Positions 8,251 to 16,058 of a stretch of 43,577 bases of DNA are shown in pieces (the stretch's first letter is position 1; the number at the start of each line of letters is the position of its first letter). Under the pieces are notes generated by a model, which saw nothing but the letters and a program-made list of their open reading frames with translations, was not told where the DNA came from and did no database searches. Position numbers and translations under genes: made by a program. The DNA is from Corynebacterium curieae. Its GTDB lineage: Bacteria; Actinomycetota; Actinomycetes; Mycobacteriales; Mycobacteriaceae. The stretch spans positions 1 through 43,577 of the forward strand of contig NZ_JAKMUU010000009.1 of the NCBI RefSeq assembly GCF_027570035.1, given 5' to 3'.

Positions 8251-8847
8251 ATGGAGCAATTATCTCTGGGGATTTACGGAAGTGGAAAACTAGGTACAGC
8301 CATTGCCAAACGAGCGGTGTCTGTTGGGCTAGATGTTGTTTTTGCGCTCAAACATTTTAATCAAACAAATGTATACCATTGTCCCAAAACGGGATTCGAG
8401 TTTGCTCCCCCTTCTGTGATAGCCAACAAGGATCTTATACTATTGGCGATTCCTATCAACAATCTAGATACTTTAGACAGTACTTTTTTTAAAGGTAAGA
8501 CTGTCATAGATGCGATGAACCACTGGCCCCCAGAAATCGAAGAGTCTGAAGAGTGGCCATTACAAGAAGTTGACACGAGCAGTCTAGTTCAAGAATTTCT
8601 TTCAGAAGCGAAAGTTGTTAAAACACTCAATCACATTAGTTACCATGATTTATACAGGAATGACAAAAATGGTCAGCGCAAACAGACACTTATGATGGCG
8701 GGCGATGATCTAAAAGCAAAGCAACTTGTAAGACGATTTATAGAAGCTATTGACTTTGAACTTATTGACATCGGCCCTCTCCAAGAAGGGATACATCTCC
8801 AACCAGGTGGTAAATTTTTTGGGGTAGATTTCAAAAGGGAAAATTAA
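8251..8847 (+). CDS. NAD(P)-dependent dinucleotide-binding reductase (F420-reductase-like fold)
   Basis: The N-terminus LGIYGSGKLGTAIAKRAV is a Rossmann GxGxxG motif, and the 198-residue size and the EAKVVKTLNHIS segment match the family of small predicted dinucleotide-binding proteins related to F420:NADP oxidoreductase. I cannot tell which cofactor partner or substrate it uses. It lies 29 bases after the thioesterase gene. Its probable role is reduction of an intermediate, for instance an imine or a carbonyl, after release. Confidence 0.75.
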   Translation: MEQLSLGIYGSGKLGTAIAKRAVSVGLDVVFALKHFNQTNVYHCPKTGFEFAPPSVIANKDLILLAIPINNLDTLDSTFFKGKTVIDAMNHWPPEIEESEEWPLQEVDTSSLVQEFLSEAKVVKTLNHISYHDLYRNDKNGQRKQTLMMAGDDLKAKQLVRRFIEAIDFELIDIGPLQEGIHLQPGGKFFGVDFKREN

Positions 8848-8937
8848 CATGTTTTATCAAACATAGACATCAGATATTTTTACAATCAAACACCCATTTT
8901 TTGGTTTTAACAATTAAACAATTGAAGGCGATTCAAA
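8848..8937. promoter_or_regulatory. AT-rich spacer before the PaaK-like gene
   Basis: This 90-base gap is the longest inside the plus-strand operon and is very AT-rich. It could hold a secondary promoter for the last gene. GAAGGCGA at its end is the probable ribosome site for TTG 8938. I see no clear hairpin terminator. Confidence 0.3.
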
Positions 8938-10215
8938 TTGCACCGTTCTAGCCATTTCCCCAGTTTTTCCAGCCGTGACGAAGTCCTGTCACTCCAGCAA
9001 CATAAGATAAAAAAAATTTTACATAACAGCTATCGCAACTCAAGCTTCTACCAAGCGAATTTTAACAAATCTGGAGTCACTGCTTCAGATTTTCATTGCT
9101 TAGACGACTTGGATAAATTCCCATTCACAGACGCAACCGCCTTTCATTCAGGCTATCCGTCTAATTTTATTTCAATACCAGCCGAAAATGTTTCAAGAAT
9201 TCACGTATCATCTGGGTCTACAGGTAGACCTAAGGTAATTCCTTATTCAAAAAATGATCTGAATACATGGTCGAAACTTGTCGCACGGTCTTTGGAATTC
9301 TGCGGAGTTACGCCACAAGATACCATACAAGTTACTTTTGCATATGGATTATTTACTGGGGGACTTGGTTGTCACCAAGGCGCAGAAACTCTTGGGGCCT
9401 CCATTATTCCCGCTTCGACAGGTCAAACCCAACGTCAAATTCAGCTAATTGATATGATACGCCCCACGGTCTTAATGGGCACTCCTAGCTACCTTCTAAA
9501 ACTTCTTGATAAATATCGAGAACACAAGCGAGACCCTCGCCTAACAAGCCTAAGGCTGGCAATATTTGGGGCTGAAACATGCAGTGAATCCACCCGCAAA
9601 GAAATTGAGGAGGGATTTAATGTACAAGCAGTTGATATGTATGGGATGGCTGAGTTGATGGGACCTGGAGTAGCTCAAGAAAGCGTCAGCGGTAAGGGAT
9701 GCTTAACTGTCTGGGATGATCATTTTTTCGCAGAGATTGTCGATCCTGTCTCCCTGCGCCCCGTACCTTTGGGAGAATTAGGAGAACTTGTAGTTACGAC
9801 TCTCTCTAAAGAATCTTGCCCCTTAATAAGGTACCGTACACATGATTTAACTCGCTTTCTTCCTGAGAGTGAGAACTTCTTCCAGCAAATAGAAAGGATC
9901 AAAGGAAGGACTGACGATATGTTTACCATACGGGGAATCAACTGTTTCCCTAATCAATTTGAAGAAATCATAGGCCAAGATCCGAGACTAAATCAACGTT
10001 TTCAATGCGAAATAACAACACAAAACAGACTAGATAGTCTGACGCTAAAAGTCGAAAAGTCAGCCAATCAGCTTGACGATCATTCGGAAGAAGTGGAAAG
10101 AATGTTACAGAAAAAGATCAGAGAAAAAATAGGTATCACCGTCAACGTCAAAGTAGTTTCACAGTTAAGTGAAACTAATGGAAAAATAGTTAAAGTGGTT
10201 GATCTACGTAGCTAA
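8938..10215 (+). CDS. PaaK-type acyl-CoA ligase / adenylating enzyme
   Basis: This 425-residue member of the phenylacetate-CoA ligase (PaaK) branch of the adenylate-forming family has VSSGSTGRPKVIPYSKNDL (P-loop), the family-typical FAYGLFTGGLG, VDMYGMAELMGPG, YRTHDLTRFL, and the C-terminal KGRTDDMFTIRGINCFP hinge. PaaK enzymes make acyl-CoA from aryl or other carboxylic acids; cluster-associated relatives activate aromatic starters or tailor the final acid. It closes the plus-strand operon. The TTG start is chosen because GAAGGCGA lies upstream and the protein then begins at the expected place. The substrate is unknown. Confidence 0.85.
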   Translation: MHRSSHFPSFSSRDEVLSLQQHKIKKILHNSYRNSSFYQANFNKSGVTASDFHCLDDLDKFPFTDATAFHSGYPSNFISIPAENVSRIHVSSGSTGRPKVIPYSKNDLNTWSKLVARSLEFCGVTPQDTIQVTFAYGLFTGGLGCHQGAETLGASIIPASTGQTQRQIQLIDMIRPTVLMGTPSYLLKLLDKYREHKRDPRLTSLRLAIFGAETCSESTRKEIEEGFNVQAVDMYGMAELMGPGVAQESVSGKGCLTVWDDHFFAEIVDPVSLRPVPLGELGELVVTTLSKESCPLIRYRTHDLTRFLPESENFFQQIERIKGRTDDMFTIRGINCFPNQFEEIIGQDPRLNQRFQCEITTQNRLDSLTLKVEKSANQLDDHSEEVERMLQKKIREKIGITVNVKVVSQLSETNGKIVKVVDLRS

Positions 10216-10403
10216 CAATTAACGTCTCTGGATGGAATTTGTCTTTCTCGCTCAGCTCCGAAAGTTACTACGCTCAGACTTTTCTCTGAAACAGATTCCT
10301 CAACCATACAGCTCTAATTAAAGAAGTTAATTCAGTTAAAACTGGTCAATTTTACCCACTCTCCTAAAGAGAACAATAAAACCTAACGGTTGCGTCCATT
10401 AGC
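10216..10403. other. Intergenic stretch after the biosynthetic operon
   Basis: There is no convincing gene or strong terminator here. Composition changes from AT-rich cluster to mixed sequence, so one border of the imported cluster is probably here. Confidence 0.3.
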
Positions 10404-10622
10404 GTGGTGTACGAGTTAGCCCCCGCGACCAACCCCGCAGACAAGCAGGTCGACCATCATGGGTACACCTCGCGTGAAGTGGAACAAGATTGCATTGGAG
10501 ACGTCGAAACCTCATTTATCGGGGTAACTGAAGGAACAATTGTTACCTCAACGGGAACTTATTATGCGAGGGCTTATAGTAATCCGGCTCGCGTTGAATG
10601 TAAGATTCCTGGCAACCTTTAA
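10404..10622 (+). CDS. Hypothetical protein, possibly a fragment
   Basis: This open frame of 72 residues starts at GTG 10404. I recognise no family. The composition is ordinary and there is no signal peptide or membrane segment. It lies 17 bases before the next hypothetical gene in the same direction, which is the main support for it being real. It could equally be the tail of a gene truncated when the cluster inserted. Confidence 0.3.
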   Translation: MVYELAPATNPADKQVDHHGYTSREVEQDCIGDVETSFIGVTEGTIVTSTGTYYARAYSNPARVECKIPGNL

Positions 10623-10639
10623 AAGGTAGGACTCGGTTA

Positions 10640-11140
10640 ATGCATATATCTAATATTTATCTCGCCTACGTCAAACGCTTCCTTCTAGACTCGCATGGTA
10701 GTGCAATCCAAGGTAGTGCAATCCAGGTTCTTGCAGGTGCCAGTTTTGATGAGCAAGAGATTCTCGAGTGGATTGAAGAAGGTAAAAAAGTAGACCATGA
10801 CATCTGGTACGAGGAAATTCCGATAGAGAATCTTCCCCATTCTTTCAGCCCACCGGGTGAGGCATTAGTTTATTTTGATGGGTGTTCTTTTAACGAAGGG
10901 TGGGAACGTGATTTCCAGTGGACGGATCCAGTAGGTCGTAGAGCCCTTATCCCCGAAAAGTTTAATGGAGTTGTACGCCCCCGCCCTGAGACAGAAGGAG
11001 TGCTACGGGAAGACGGATATGTAGGTGATGATTACTATCTGTGGAGAGTTCCTTGCCCATGGAAAAGCCGCTACCTTTTAGCTCCGTTCCAGGAAAAGAG
11101 TAATGAATACATTGACTACGGACGTCCGTTTACGGTTTGA
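10640..11140 (+). CDS. Hypothetical protein of 166 residues
   Basis: I do not recognise this protein. It is acidic and rich in Trp and Tyr, with no membrane segment, and looks cytoplasmic. A perfect 15-base tandem duplication at 10697-10726 encodes a repeated GSAIQ unit near residues 20-30, probably a recent slippage event. The ATG is preceded by an AAAAGGTAGGA stretch. A good bidirectional terminator follows the stop. Its link with the biosynthetic operon is unknown. Confidence 0.55.
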   Translation: MHISNIYLAYVKRFLLDSHGSAIQGSAIQVLAGASFDEQEILEWIEEGKKVDHDIWYEEIPIENLPHSFSPPGEALVYFDGCSFNEGWERDFQWTDPVGRRALIPEKFNGVVRPRPETEGVLREDGYVGDDYYLWRVPCPWKSRYLLAPFQEKSNEYIDYGRPFTV

Positions 11141-11171
11141 GCGTAATTAAAACGTAAAATCATGATGCAAG

Positions 11172-11212
11172 AAAAGTGACCTTAGCTAGAGCAGTTAGTT
11201 AAGGTCACTTTT
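11172..11212. terminator. Bidirectional rho-independent terminator
   Basis: A perfect 13-base inverted repeat has arms 11172-11184 and 11200-11212. It begins with AAAA and ends with TTTT, so it can terminate both the plus-strand gene ending at 11140 and the minus-strand gene ending at 11342. Confidence 0.85.
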
Positions 11213-11341
11213 GTTTGTGCTAATGATTTTCATCGGTTGGACGAAAAGAACCAAACGATGACAGCGACGTAGTTCCTCAATGGTTTAACATGGAAAAAGG
11301 TCTAGACTAAAAAAATATATGTGGTAAGACATAAGAAAAGG

Positions 11342-11734
11342 TTAGCCGTGTCTCGTTAGCGGAATGTAAAGCTCTGCGTCTACTATTCTGTCTGCTTTCA
11401 TCCTTCTCAATTCGATAAAATGCTGAGGAACGTTGTTGCTGACTTCCCCAAGCCACTCGATTTTATCTCCTGATCCATAGTCCAGGTCCCCGGCAAATGG
11501 GTCGCCAGCAAGTTTATCCGCCCAACCTTTTACAGCAGTATCTTCCTCCGAAGAGACGCCCCCAGTACTCGGTATCGGGGGCAATTCCATACCAAGATAC
11601 GCAAGCCCCCGCGTAGACATTACTGAAAATACGCAGTAGACGAATCGAGGCGTTCTCCAAGCCGCTCTAAGCTCGACAGCCCCGGGGGAAATCAGGTTTT
11701 CTTCAGCAAAATATCTCTTCAAAAGAGAATTCAT
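11342..11734 (-). CDS. Hypothetical protein of 130 residues
   Basis: No family is recognised. The middle part contains PPIPSTGGVSSEEDTAVKGW and an acidic low-complexity zone, with a C-terminal ELYIPLTRHG. It converges on the bidirectional terminator, an arrangement that supports it as a real gene. Composition is intermediate between cluster and backbone. Confidence 0.45.
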   Translation of the reverse strand: MNSLLKRYFAEENLISPGAVELRAAWRTPRFVYCVFSVMSTRGLAYLGMELPPIPSTGGVSSEEDTAVKGWADKLAGDPFAGDLDYGSGDKIEWLGEVSNNVPQHFIELRRMKADRIVDAELYIPLTRHG

Positions 11735-12032
11735 AGCCCCCGAAAGCTGATGAACTCCACTCAGCCTTCATATTCCACACTCCACACTTCAATGCGCAAA
11801 AATTTTGTCCTGCACCAATTCACTGTACTTTACAGCCGAAAAATATCCTCAAGGGTTTATTTCTAGAATCGTGCTCTGATTCTTATTCCCTCCGAGACGG
11901 GCGACACATGTAATAGTTGATTACACCCTATTGTTACGCCGGTCCGGGGCAGGATGTTTCCTGTAAAATAGGGCCGTTCCTAGCATTGTTTTACACGTGT
12001 ATAGCGGGGTATAGATCTTATATTTACAGAAA
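11735..12032. other. Non-coding stretch upstream of the resolvase operon
   Basis: No gene is seen. The right half (about 11940-12025) has AT-rich runs, including TTTTACACGTGTATAG, and could be the resolvase promoter or recombination site. Upstream res sites are usual for this class, but I cannot define subsites. Confidence 0.3.
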
Positions 12033-12299
12033 GTGGTGAGTGTGGTGTTATCGTCTGACGGTTTCCATATTGAAAGTCATATTGACTCTGTGCCCGCGTT
12101 GGCGCGGGTGAAAGATCTACACGGTGGACTCTCGTCGGGGCAGCAGGCGTTGGGCAGGATTGTGCAATCCTTGCTTGCTGACGCTGATGGTCTCGACGGG
12201 GCACAGTTGTCTGACTTGGCGCGGGTGATTGAGTCCTATCGTGATGCGGTCATCGCCCAGGAGAACGCGGCCTTTAACTCTCCGCGGGGCGAAGACTAA
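12033..12299 (+). CDS. Small conserved-type protein coupled to the resolvase
   Basis: This 88-residue protein is of unknown function. It is helix-rich (GGLSSGQQALGRIVQSLLADADGL) with no DNA-binding motif I can name. Several GTG codons near the start (12033, 12042) make the exact start uncertain. Its TAA stop overlaps the ATG of the resolvase (TAATG), so the two are translationally coupled and it probably assists or regulates the recombinase. Confidence 0.6.
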   Translation: MVSVVLSSDGFHIESHIDSVPALARVKDLHGGLSSGQQALGRIVQSLLADADGLDGAQLSDLARVIESYRDAVIAQENAAFNSPRGED

Positions 12300-12892
12300 T
12301 GGGCAATGACTCTGGTTCGCATGGGCAGCGGGTGGGCTATATCCGTGTTTCCACGGTGGAGCAGAATAATCAGCGCCAGAAAGAACTACTCAATGCTTCC
12401 GGCAGGATTGACCGGTTCTTTGAGGATAAGATTTCCGGCCGCACCAAGACTGCCCGCCCAGGGCTTGTCGAGTGCATGGCGTATGTGCGCGACGGTGACG
12501 AACTCGTCGTGTCGTCGATTGACCGCCTCGCCCGATCGCTGACGGATCTGCGCAGCATTGTTGATGAACTCACCAGCAAAGGTGTGACTGTTACTTTCCT
12601 GCATGAGAATCTCGCGTTTGCGAAAGACACCACAGATCCGCGTGCGGATTTAATGCTCGGTATTTTAGGTTCGTTTGCGGAGTTTGAGCGGGCCATTATC
12701 CGCGAGCGCCAAGCAGAGGGGATTGCGCTGGCGAAAAAGGCCGGCAAGTACAAAGGCCGCAAACCCGCTCTTAGCCCGCAGCAGGTAGCAGAGATTAAGC
12801 AGCGCACGCTGGCGGGGGAGTCGAAAGCAGCCTTAGCGCGGGAATTCGGGGTGACCCGCCCTACGGTGTATCGGGCGTTGAAAAACGCCTAA
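12299..12892 (+). CDS. Serine recombinase (resolvase/invertase family)
   Basis: This is a small serine recombinase of 197 residues. The N-terminal catalytic domain begins with VGYIRVSTVEQN, holding the nucleophile Ser, and continues with SSIDRLARSLTDLRSIV, GILGSFAEFERAIIRERQAEGI and a KGRKPALSP linker. The C-terminal helix-turn-helix is SKAALAREFGVTRPTVYRAL. Such enzymes resolve plasmid multimers or cointegrates. A decayed copy of its C-terminal half lies at 28666-28903. It is probably a dimer-resolution function of the backbone; transposon origin is possible, but no transposase accompanies it here. Confidence 0.9.
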   Translation: MGNDSGSHGQRVGYIRVSTVEQNNQRQKELLNASGRIDRFFEDKISGRTKTARPGLVECMAYVRDGDELVVSSIDRLARSLTDLRSIVDELTSKGVTVTFLHENLAFAKDTTDPRADLMLGILGSFAEFERAIIRERQAEGIALAKKAGKYKGRKPALSPQQVAEIKQRTLAGESKAALAREFGVTRPTVYRALKNA

Positions 12893-12930
12893 AGCGGCGC
12901 AGTCGTAACGGTAAATCAGCGCGCCCGTCA

Positions 12931-12982
12931 GTCCTGCCATATGGCAGGACATATGTTTAACCATACGCTTTAGCATATGTCC
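12931..12982. repeat. Palindromes downstream of the resolvase, candidate res site
   Basis: A perfect 20-base palindrome occupies 12931-12950. A second inverted repeat, GGACATATG/CATATGTCC (12946-12954 and 12974-12982), overlaps it. The pair sits 39 bases after the resolvase stop. There is no T-run, so a terminator is less likely than a protein-binding or crossover site. Confidence 0.45.
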
Positions 12983-13310
12983 GATGTTGTGTAGTTCTAC
13001 CTGCTCTTTCGTGCGTCTAGCTAGGGCGTTGAGTAAAGCAATTGACGGACTTGAGTGCGGCTACGAGTGACTCTATGTGCGTTTCCCCTCATGGGCAGCT
13101 TCTACAAGGGAGGGGTGGAATCACGCTTCTAGGTCTCGTCAGGTGTGGCTGCTAGCGTTGGTACTGGTTCACAATCACACCCCGCTACTTGTGGTGGGGT
13201 GTGGGCGTGGCTTCCTCGTCGGTGCGCGGTTGGTCCGCGCGTGTACGTGGGCTGTTTCCGTGCGTCTTGTTAGGCGAGGGAACGACCCTACGACGTAAGG
13301 GAGGTAGACG
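12983..13310. other. Structured non-coding region before the 49-residue gene
   Basis: No convincing gene is seen. A GC-rich hairpin (CACACCCC at about 13174-13181 pairing with GGGGTGTG around 13194-13203) and a GTGCGCGGTTGGTCCGCGCG stem near 13220-13240 suggest a structured leader transcript for the small gene at 13311. Confidence 0.35.
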
Positions 13311-13460
13311 ATGGGTAGACACTCATTGGATACGCCCGGTCGCAAGAAAAAAGACCCCGCCACCAGGAGAACGGAAATTCTTAATCTGGTGAGCGGAGTT
13401 CTCAACGTTGCGACCGCAACAGTGAAGCTCGTTAACGCCTTGCTTCACTTGGGCCTTTAG
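13311..13460 (+). CDS. 49-residue peptide with basic head and amphipathic tail
   Basis: ATG 13311 has a strong AAGGGAGG site seven to ten bases upstream and the frame ends at TAG 13460, six bases before a terminator. The head carries a cluster of Lys and Arg (GRKKKDP, ATRRTE). The tail LNLVSGVLNVATATVKLVNAL alternates hydrophobic and small residues and would make an amphipathic or short membrane helix. No family is recognised. A toxin-like, holin-like or small membrane-anchored regulatory peptide are all compatible. Confidence 0.6.
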   Translation: MGRHSLDTPGRKKKDPATRRTEILNLVSGVLNVATATVKLVNALLHLGL

Positions 13461-13465
13461 GTCCG

Positions 13466-13504
13466 ATAACCTCAGCCGACTGGTACTCGGTTGGGGTTAT
13501 TTTA
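13466..13504 (+). terminator. Rho-independent terminator of the 49-residue gene
   Basis: A 14-base stem (13466-13479 with 13487-13500, two or three G-T pairs) has a 7-base loop and is followed by TTTATT. Confidence 0.75.
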
Positions 13505-13744
13505 TTGTCCCAGCCTGACTGTGTGCGCGACAATCAGCCGGTTCGTCTTTTAGTGTAGGCAGCGCGCGCAGCAGCTGCAAGCACTAGGAGTAATACGCGG
13601 CGCTATACCCATTGCTAAACCTATTGCTATAGGTATTGCTATGGGTCTATTTCCTGCTGGCAGTAGCCACTTATGGCCGATGTTTACGCCGGTAGAGCAA
13701 GGGGAGGGGCATTGGGAGGGGTACGCCAGTAATCGGCTACAGGG
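13505..13744. other. Non-coding stretch with a 12-bp repeat
   Basis: There is no gene. At 13607-13646 three ATTGCTA units start at 13611, 13623 and 13635 with an exact 12-base period, inside an ACCCAT...ATGGGT inverted repeat. The function is unknown; it may be a protein-binding array near the exonuclease gene's 3' end. Confidence 0.4.
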
Positions 13745-14434
13745 TTAGCCGCGTGTGACGGTGGGCTTCTGCGGTAGTCCCCAGCCGGTGGTGTGGGCGG
13801 CGTTGAAGGTGACGGCCTGGTCGAGGATTTGACGTGCAATCTTGGCCGCTTCGCGTCCGAAAAGTTTGTTCAGCATCTGTCCGGTGGCGGTCGCGTCGGC
13901 GATAGCCGCGTGGGACTGCGGGTTATGCAACCCAACATGGTCAAGCAGGGAAGCGAGTTTGTAGGAGCGCAGGGACACCATCTGCTTAGCCAAGGCGATG
14001 GTATCTACGAACGGGAAGAACACGTCCTCCCCGTCTGGGATGATGCGCTCGGCTTCAGCAAGAATCATCTTGGAATCAAAGGGGGCGTTGTGTGCCATGA
14101 GCACCATGCCATCTACACGTGTGGCGAACTCGGTGTAGACCTCCGGGAAGGTGGGCGCGTGGGCGACATCAGCATTGGTGATGCCGTGAATGTGGGAGTT
14201 TTTAATCTGCTTGCCGTCAGGATTAATCAACGTGTGCCACTGGTCGACAAGCCGGAAAGATTCATCAAAGCGGGCGACGGCAAGTTCAATAATGCGATCG
14301 TAGCGCTTGTTAAACCCCGTGGTCTCTGTGTCAATGACGGCAAAGACTGGCCTGCCCGCCTGCGGGCGAGTGGCGTTGTCTAGAGCGTTTTCTAAGTGGG
14401 TGAGAGTCTCGCGGAGTCGGTCGAAAAAGCTCAT
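13745..14434 (-). CDS. DnaQ-like 3'-5' exonuclease (DEDD)
   Basis: This is an exonuclease of the DNA polymerase III epsilon / RNase T type. Motif Exo I is FAVIDTETTGFNKRYDRIIEL with the DxE pair. HIHGITNADVAHAPTFPEV and VLMAHNAPFDSKMIL (Exo II) follow, and HNPQSHAAIADATATGQML gives Exo III with the His and Asp. ATG 14434 (MSFFDRL) is preferred; an upstream frame extends to 14464. It lies on the downstream side of the origin and transcribes away from it. It is a common accessory gene on actinobacterial plasmids; the exact role in replication or repair is unproven. Confidence 0.85.
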   Translation of the reverse strand: MSFFDRLRETLTHLENALDNATRPQAGRPVFAVIDTETTGFNKRYDRIIELAVARFDESFRLVDQWHTLINPDGKQIKNSHIHGITNADVAHAPTFPEVYTEFATRVDGMVLMAHNAPFDSKMILAEAERIIPDGEDVFFPFVDTIALAKQMVSLRSYKLASLLDHVGLHNPQSHAAIADATATGQMLNKLFGREAAKIARQILDQAVTFNAAHTTGWGLPQKPTVTRG

Positions 14435-14773
14435 GCCCACCACACTACGGAGTGTCCCGGACACGCCCTGGTGGGCGTAGAGGTAAGTGGGCGGATGTGT
14501 CAGGTCGTCGAAATCGGGGAGAGGTTTATTTTTGATTGTTTTTCTTCCCCGTGGTGTCGGTGAGAATGCGTGTGTGCCTTAAGTAGTGGGGGAGTTGTGT
14601 GGCAACCAAATCTATTGATTTGGGCGGCAGCCCAACGAGCCGCAAGGCGAGGCGGGAGCATAAACCGTAACCCATATTGAACGGTTTTGTTGGTTGATCG
14701 GCTGGGGATATAGAGATACAGGGATATAGTTATAAGCCACCTGGGAAAATAGGTAAACATGCAGGTAAAACCC
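14435..14773. other. Non-coding region between exonuclease and origin
   Basis: There is no convincing gene. The minus-strand frame at 14500-14760 has no family resemblance and no ribosome site. The AT-rich part at 14690-14760 next to the DnaA box could be the DNA-unwinding element of the origin. Confidence 0.35.
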
Positions 14774-14782
14774 TGTGGATAA
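14774..14782 (-). other. DnaA box
   Basis: TGTGGATAA on the plus strand is a perfect TTATCCACA on the minus strand, the consensus DnaA-binding nonamer. It sits 10 bases before the first iteron, as in many theta-type iteron origins. Confidence 0.8.
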
Positions 14783-14791
14783 CCTGGGGTT

Positions 14792-14971
14792 GTGTGGTAA
14801 ATATGCGCAGAGTGTGTGGTAAATATGCGCAGAGTGTGTGGTAAATATGCGCAGAGTGTGTGGTAAATATGCGCAGGGGAAATGGGGTTGTGTGGTAAAT
14901 ATGCGCAGCTTTACCAGGGGAAATGGGGTTGTGTGGTAAATATGCGCAGAGTGTGTGGTAAATATGCGCAG
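14792..14971 (+). repeat. oriV: Seven RepA iterons, plasmid origin of replication
   Basis: Seven identical 19-base repeats, GTGTGGTAAATATGCGCAG, start at 14792, 14814, 14836, 14858, 14890, 14931 and 14953. Spacing is 22 bases, except 32 and 41. These values are close to two, three and four helical turns, so all copies face the same side of the DNA. With the adjacent DnaA box and the repA gene ending just beyond, this is the vegetative origin and copy-number control locus. Confidence 0.93.
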
Positions 14972-14981
14972 TTTACTTTGG

Positions 14982-15008
14982 GTAAAAAGAAAGCGCCCCG
15001 TAGGGCGC
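14982..15008 (-). terminator. repA terminator
   Basis: Read on the minus strand, a GCGCCC/GGGCGC stem (15008-15003 and 14998-14993) with a 4-base loop is followed by TTTCTTTTT. It lies 18 bases past the repA stop and shields the iterons from repA transcription. Confidence 0.85.
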
Positions 15009-15026
15009 GAGTCTTCCGTGTTCTGC

Positions 15027-15986
15027 TTAGTTGAGTTCGGGGCGTGGTGGTTTCTGCTGAACTGATGGGGCGGTTCTGGTGACGGTTACTCCGTCCGTGT
15101 TGGCTTCGATGCCGGCGTTAGGCCACGCTGTCTTTAGCTCCTGGACAGCCTTTTTAATTTCTTTGCGGAAGTTCTGTCGCGCGTTGTTGGAGTCTAAAGC
15201 TTTGGTGGCGAAGTTTGCGGCCATCATCTCCCAGGTGAAGGTGTAGGCGTCGCGGTTGTTTTTCGCCAGCCAGTATTGCTTTACGGTAAGCCAGATGTAG
15301 AGGTCCATGGCTCGTGGTTTGTTGAGCTCGCGTAGGACGTTGAGATCGATGGGGATAGGGGATTCTGCAATGTGCTTGAAGAACTGGGGGGTTAGGACGA
15401 GTTCTGATTCTATGAAGCTGCCCTGGTTGGGGTCGCGTGAGTCGAACCAGAGATTCCAGTCTTCCAGTATTTGGGTGTTGTGTCCGCGTGCGTGGACGCC
15501 GTCGTCGCTTTGGACTGTGATGAAAGAGCCTGCGATGCGTAGGAGTTGTTCGCGAATGTTTTTTAAGTTTCCGGTTGCTCCGCCGGTGCCGCGTCCGGTG
15601 ATGCCGATTGCTTGGAGGAAGTGGCTCATGGAGTGGCCTAGTGGGATGCGTAGGGCTTCGTCGTGGGTGATTTTTCCTTCTTTGAGTCTCCCGGCGTTTT
15701 CTACTGCTCGGGTGATGATGTAGGCCATGATGAGGCGCGGGTACTTGCCGTAGGGGACTCCTCGTTGGGAGAGGATGGTGATTGTCCCCTGTGGTGTTTC
15801 GACGGTGCGGTTGTTTCCCTCGGTTTTGCGGTAGGGGAAGAGTGCTTGGACGAAGAGTTTGGAGGTGTAGCCGACGTCTTGGGCGTGGAGGAGTTCTTGT
15901 GCGGCGTCGTGTTCTTGCCTGCGGGCTAGTTCTTTGACTGCTTCGAGCTTGGCGCGGCGCTCGTCTGGGTTGTGTGGGGGCTGCAT
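15027..15986 (-). CDS. repA: Plasmid replication initiator RepA
   Basis: This 319-residue RepA-type initiator binds the iterons to start theta replication. I recognise the actinobacterial RepA family from PYRKTEGNNRTVETPQGTITI, the PYGKYPRLIMAYIITRAV segment and the C-terminal winged-helix-like LNKPRAMDLYIWLTVKQYW. ATG 15986 is preceded by GAAAGGAG about ten bases upstream. Its location next to seven iterons and a DnaA box fixes the role. The leader upstream carries hairpins on the opposite strand that may form a control RNA. Confidence 0.9.
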   Translation of the reverse strand: MQPPHNPDERRAKLEAVKELARRQEHDAAQELLHAQDVGYTSKLFVQALFPYRKTEGNNRTVETPQGTITILSQRGVPYGKYPRLIMAYIITRAVENAGRLKEGKITHDEALRIPLGHSMSHFLQAIGITGRGTGGATGNLKNIREQLLRIAGSFITVQSDDGVHARGHNTQILEDWNLWFDSRDPNQGSFIESELVLTPQFFKHIAESPIPIDLNVLRELNKPRAMDLYIWLTVKQYWLAKNNRDAYTFTWEMMAANFATKALDSNNARQNFRKEIKKAVQELKTAWPNAGIEANTDGVTVTRTAPSVQQKPPRPELN

Positions 15987-16058
15987 GGTGCCGTGGTCTC
16001 CTTTCGGATTATCGACACCGCCCGTGTTGTGCTTTGTTCACTGTCCGTATGGAAGTGG

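Noticed and set aside
13607..13646. Three 12-base-period repeats as a second set of iterons or a CRISPR
   Set aside because: There are only three short units with no spacers, and no link to a replication or cas gene.
14500..14760. Minus-strand open frame of 86 codons next to the origin
   Set aside because: It has no ribosome site and no recognisable domain, and overlaps the likely unwinding region.
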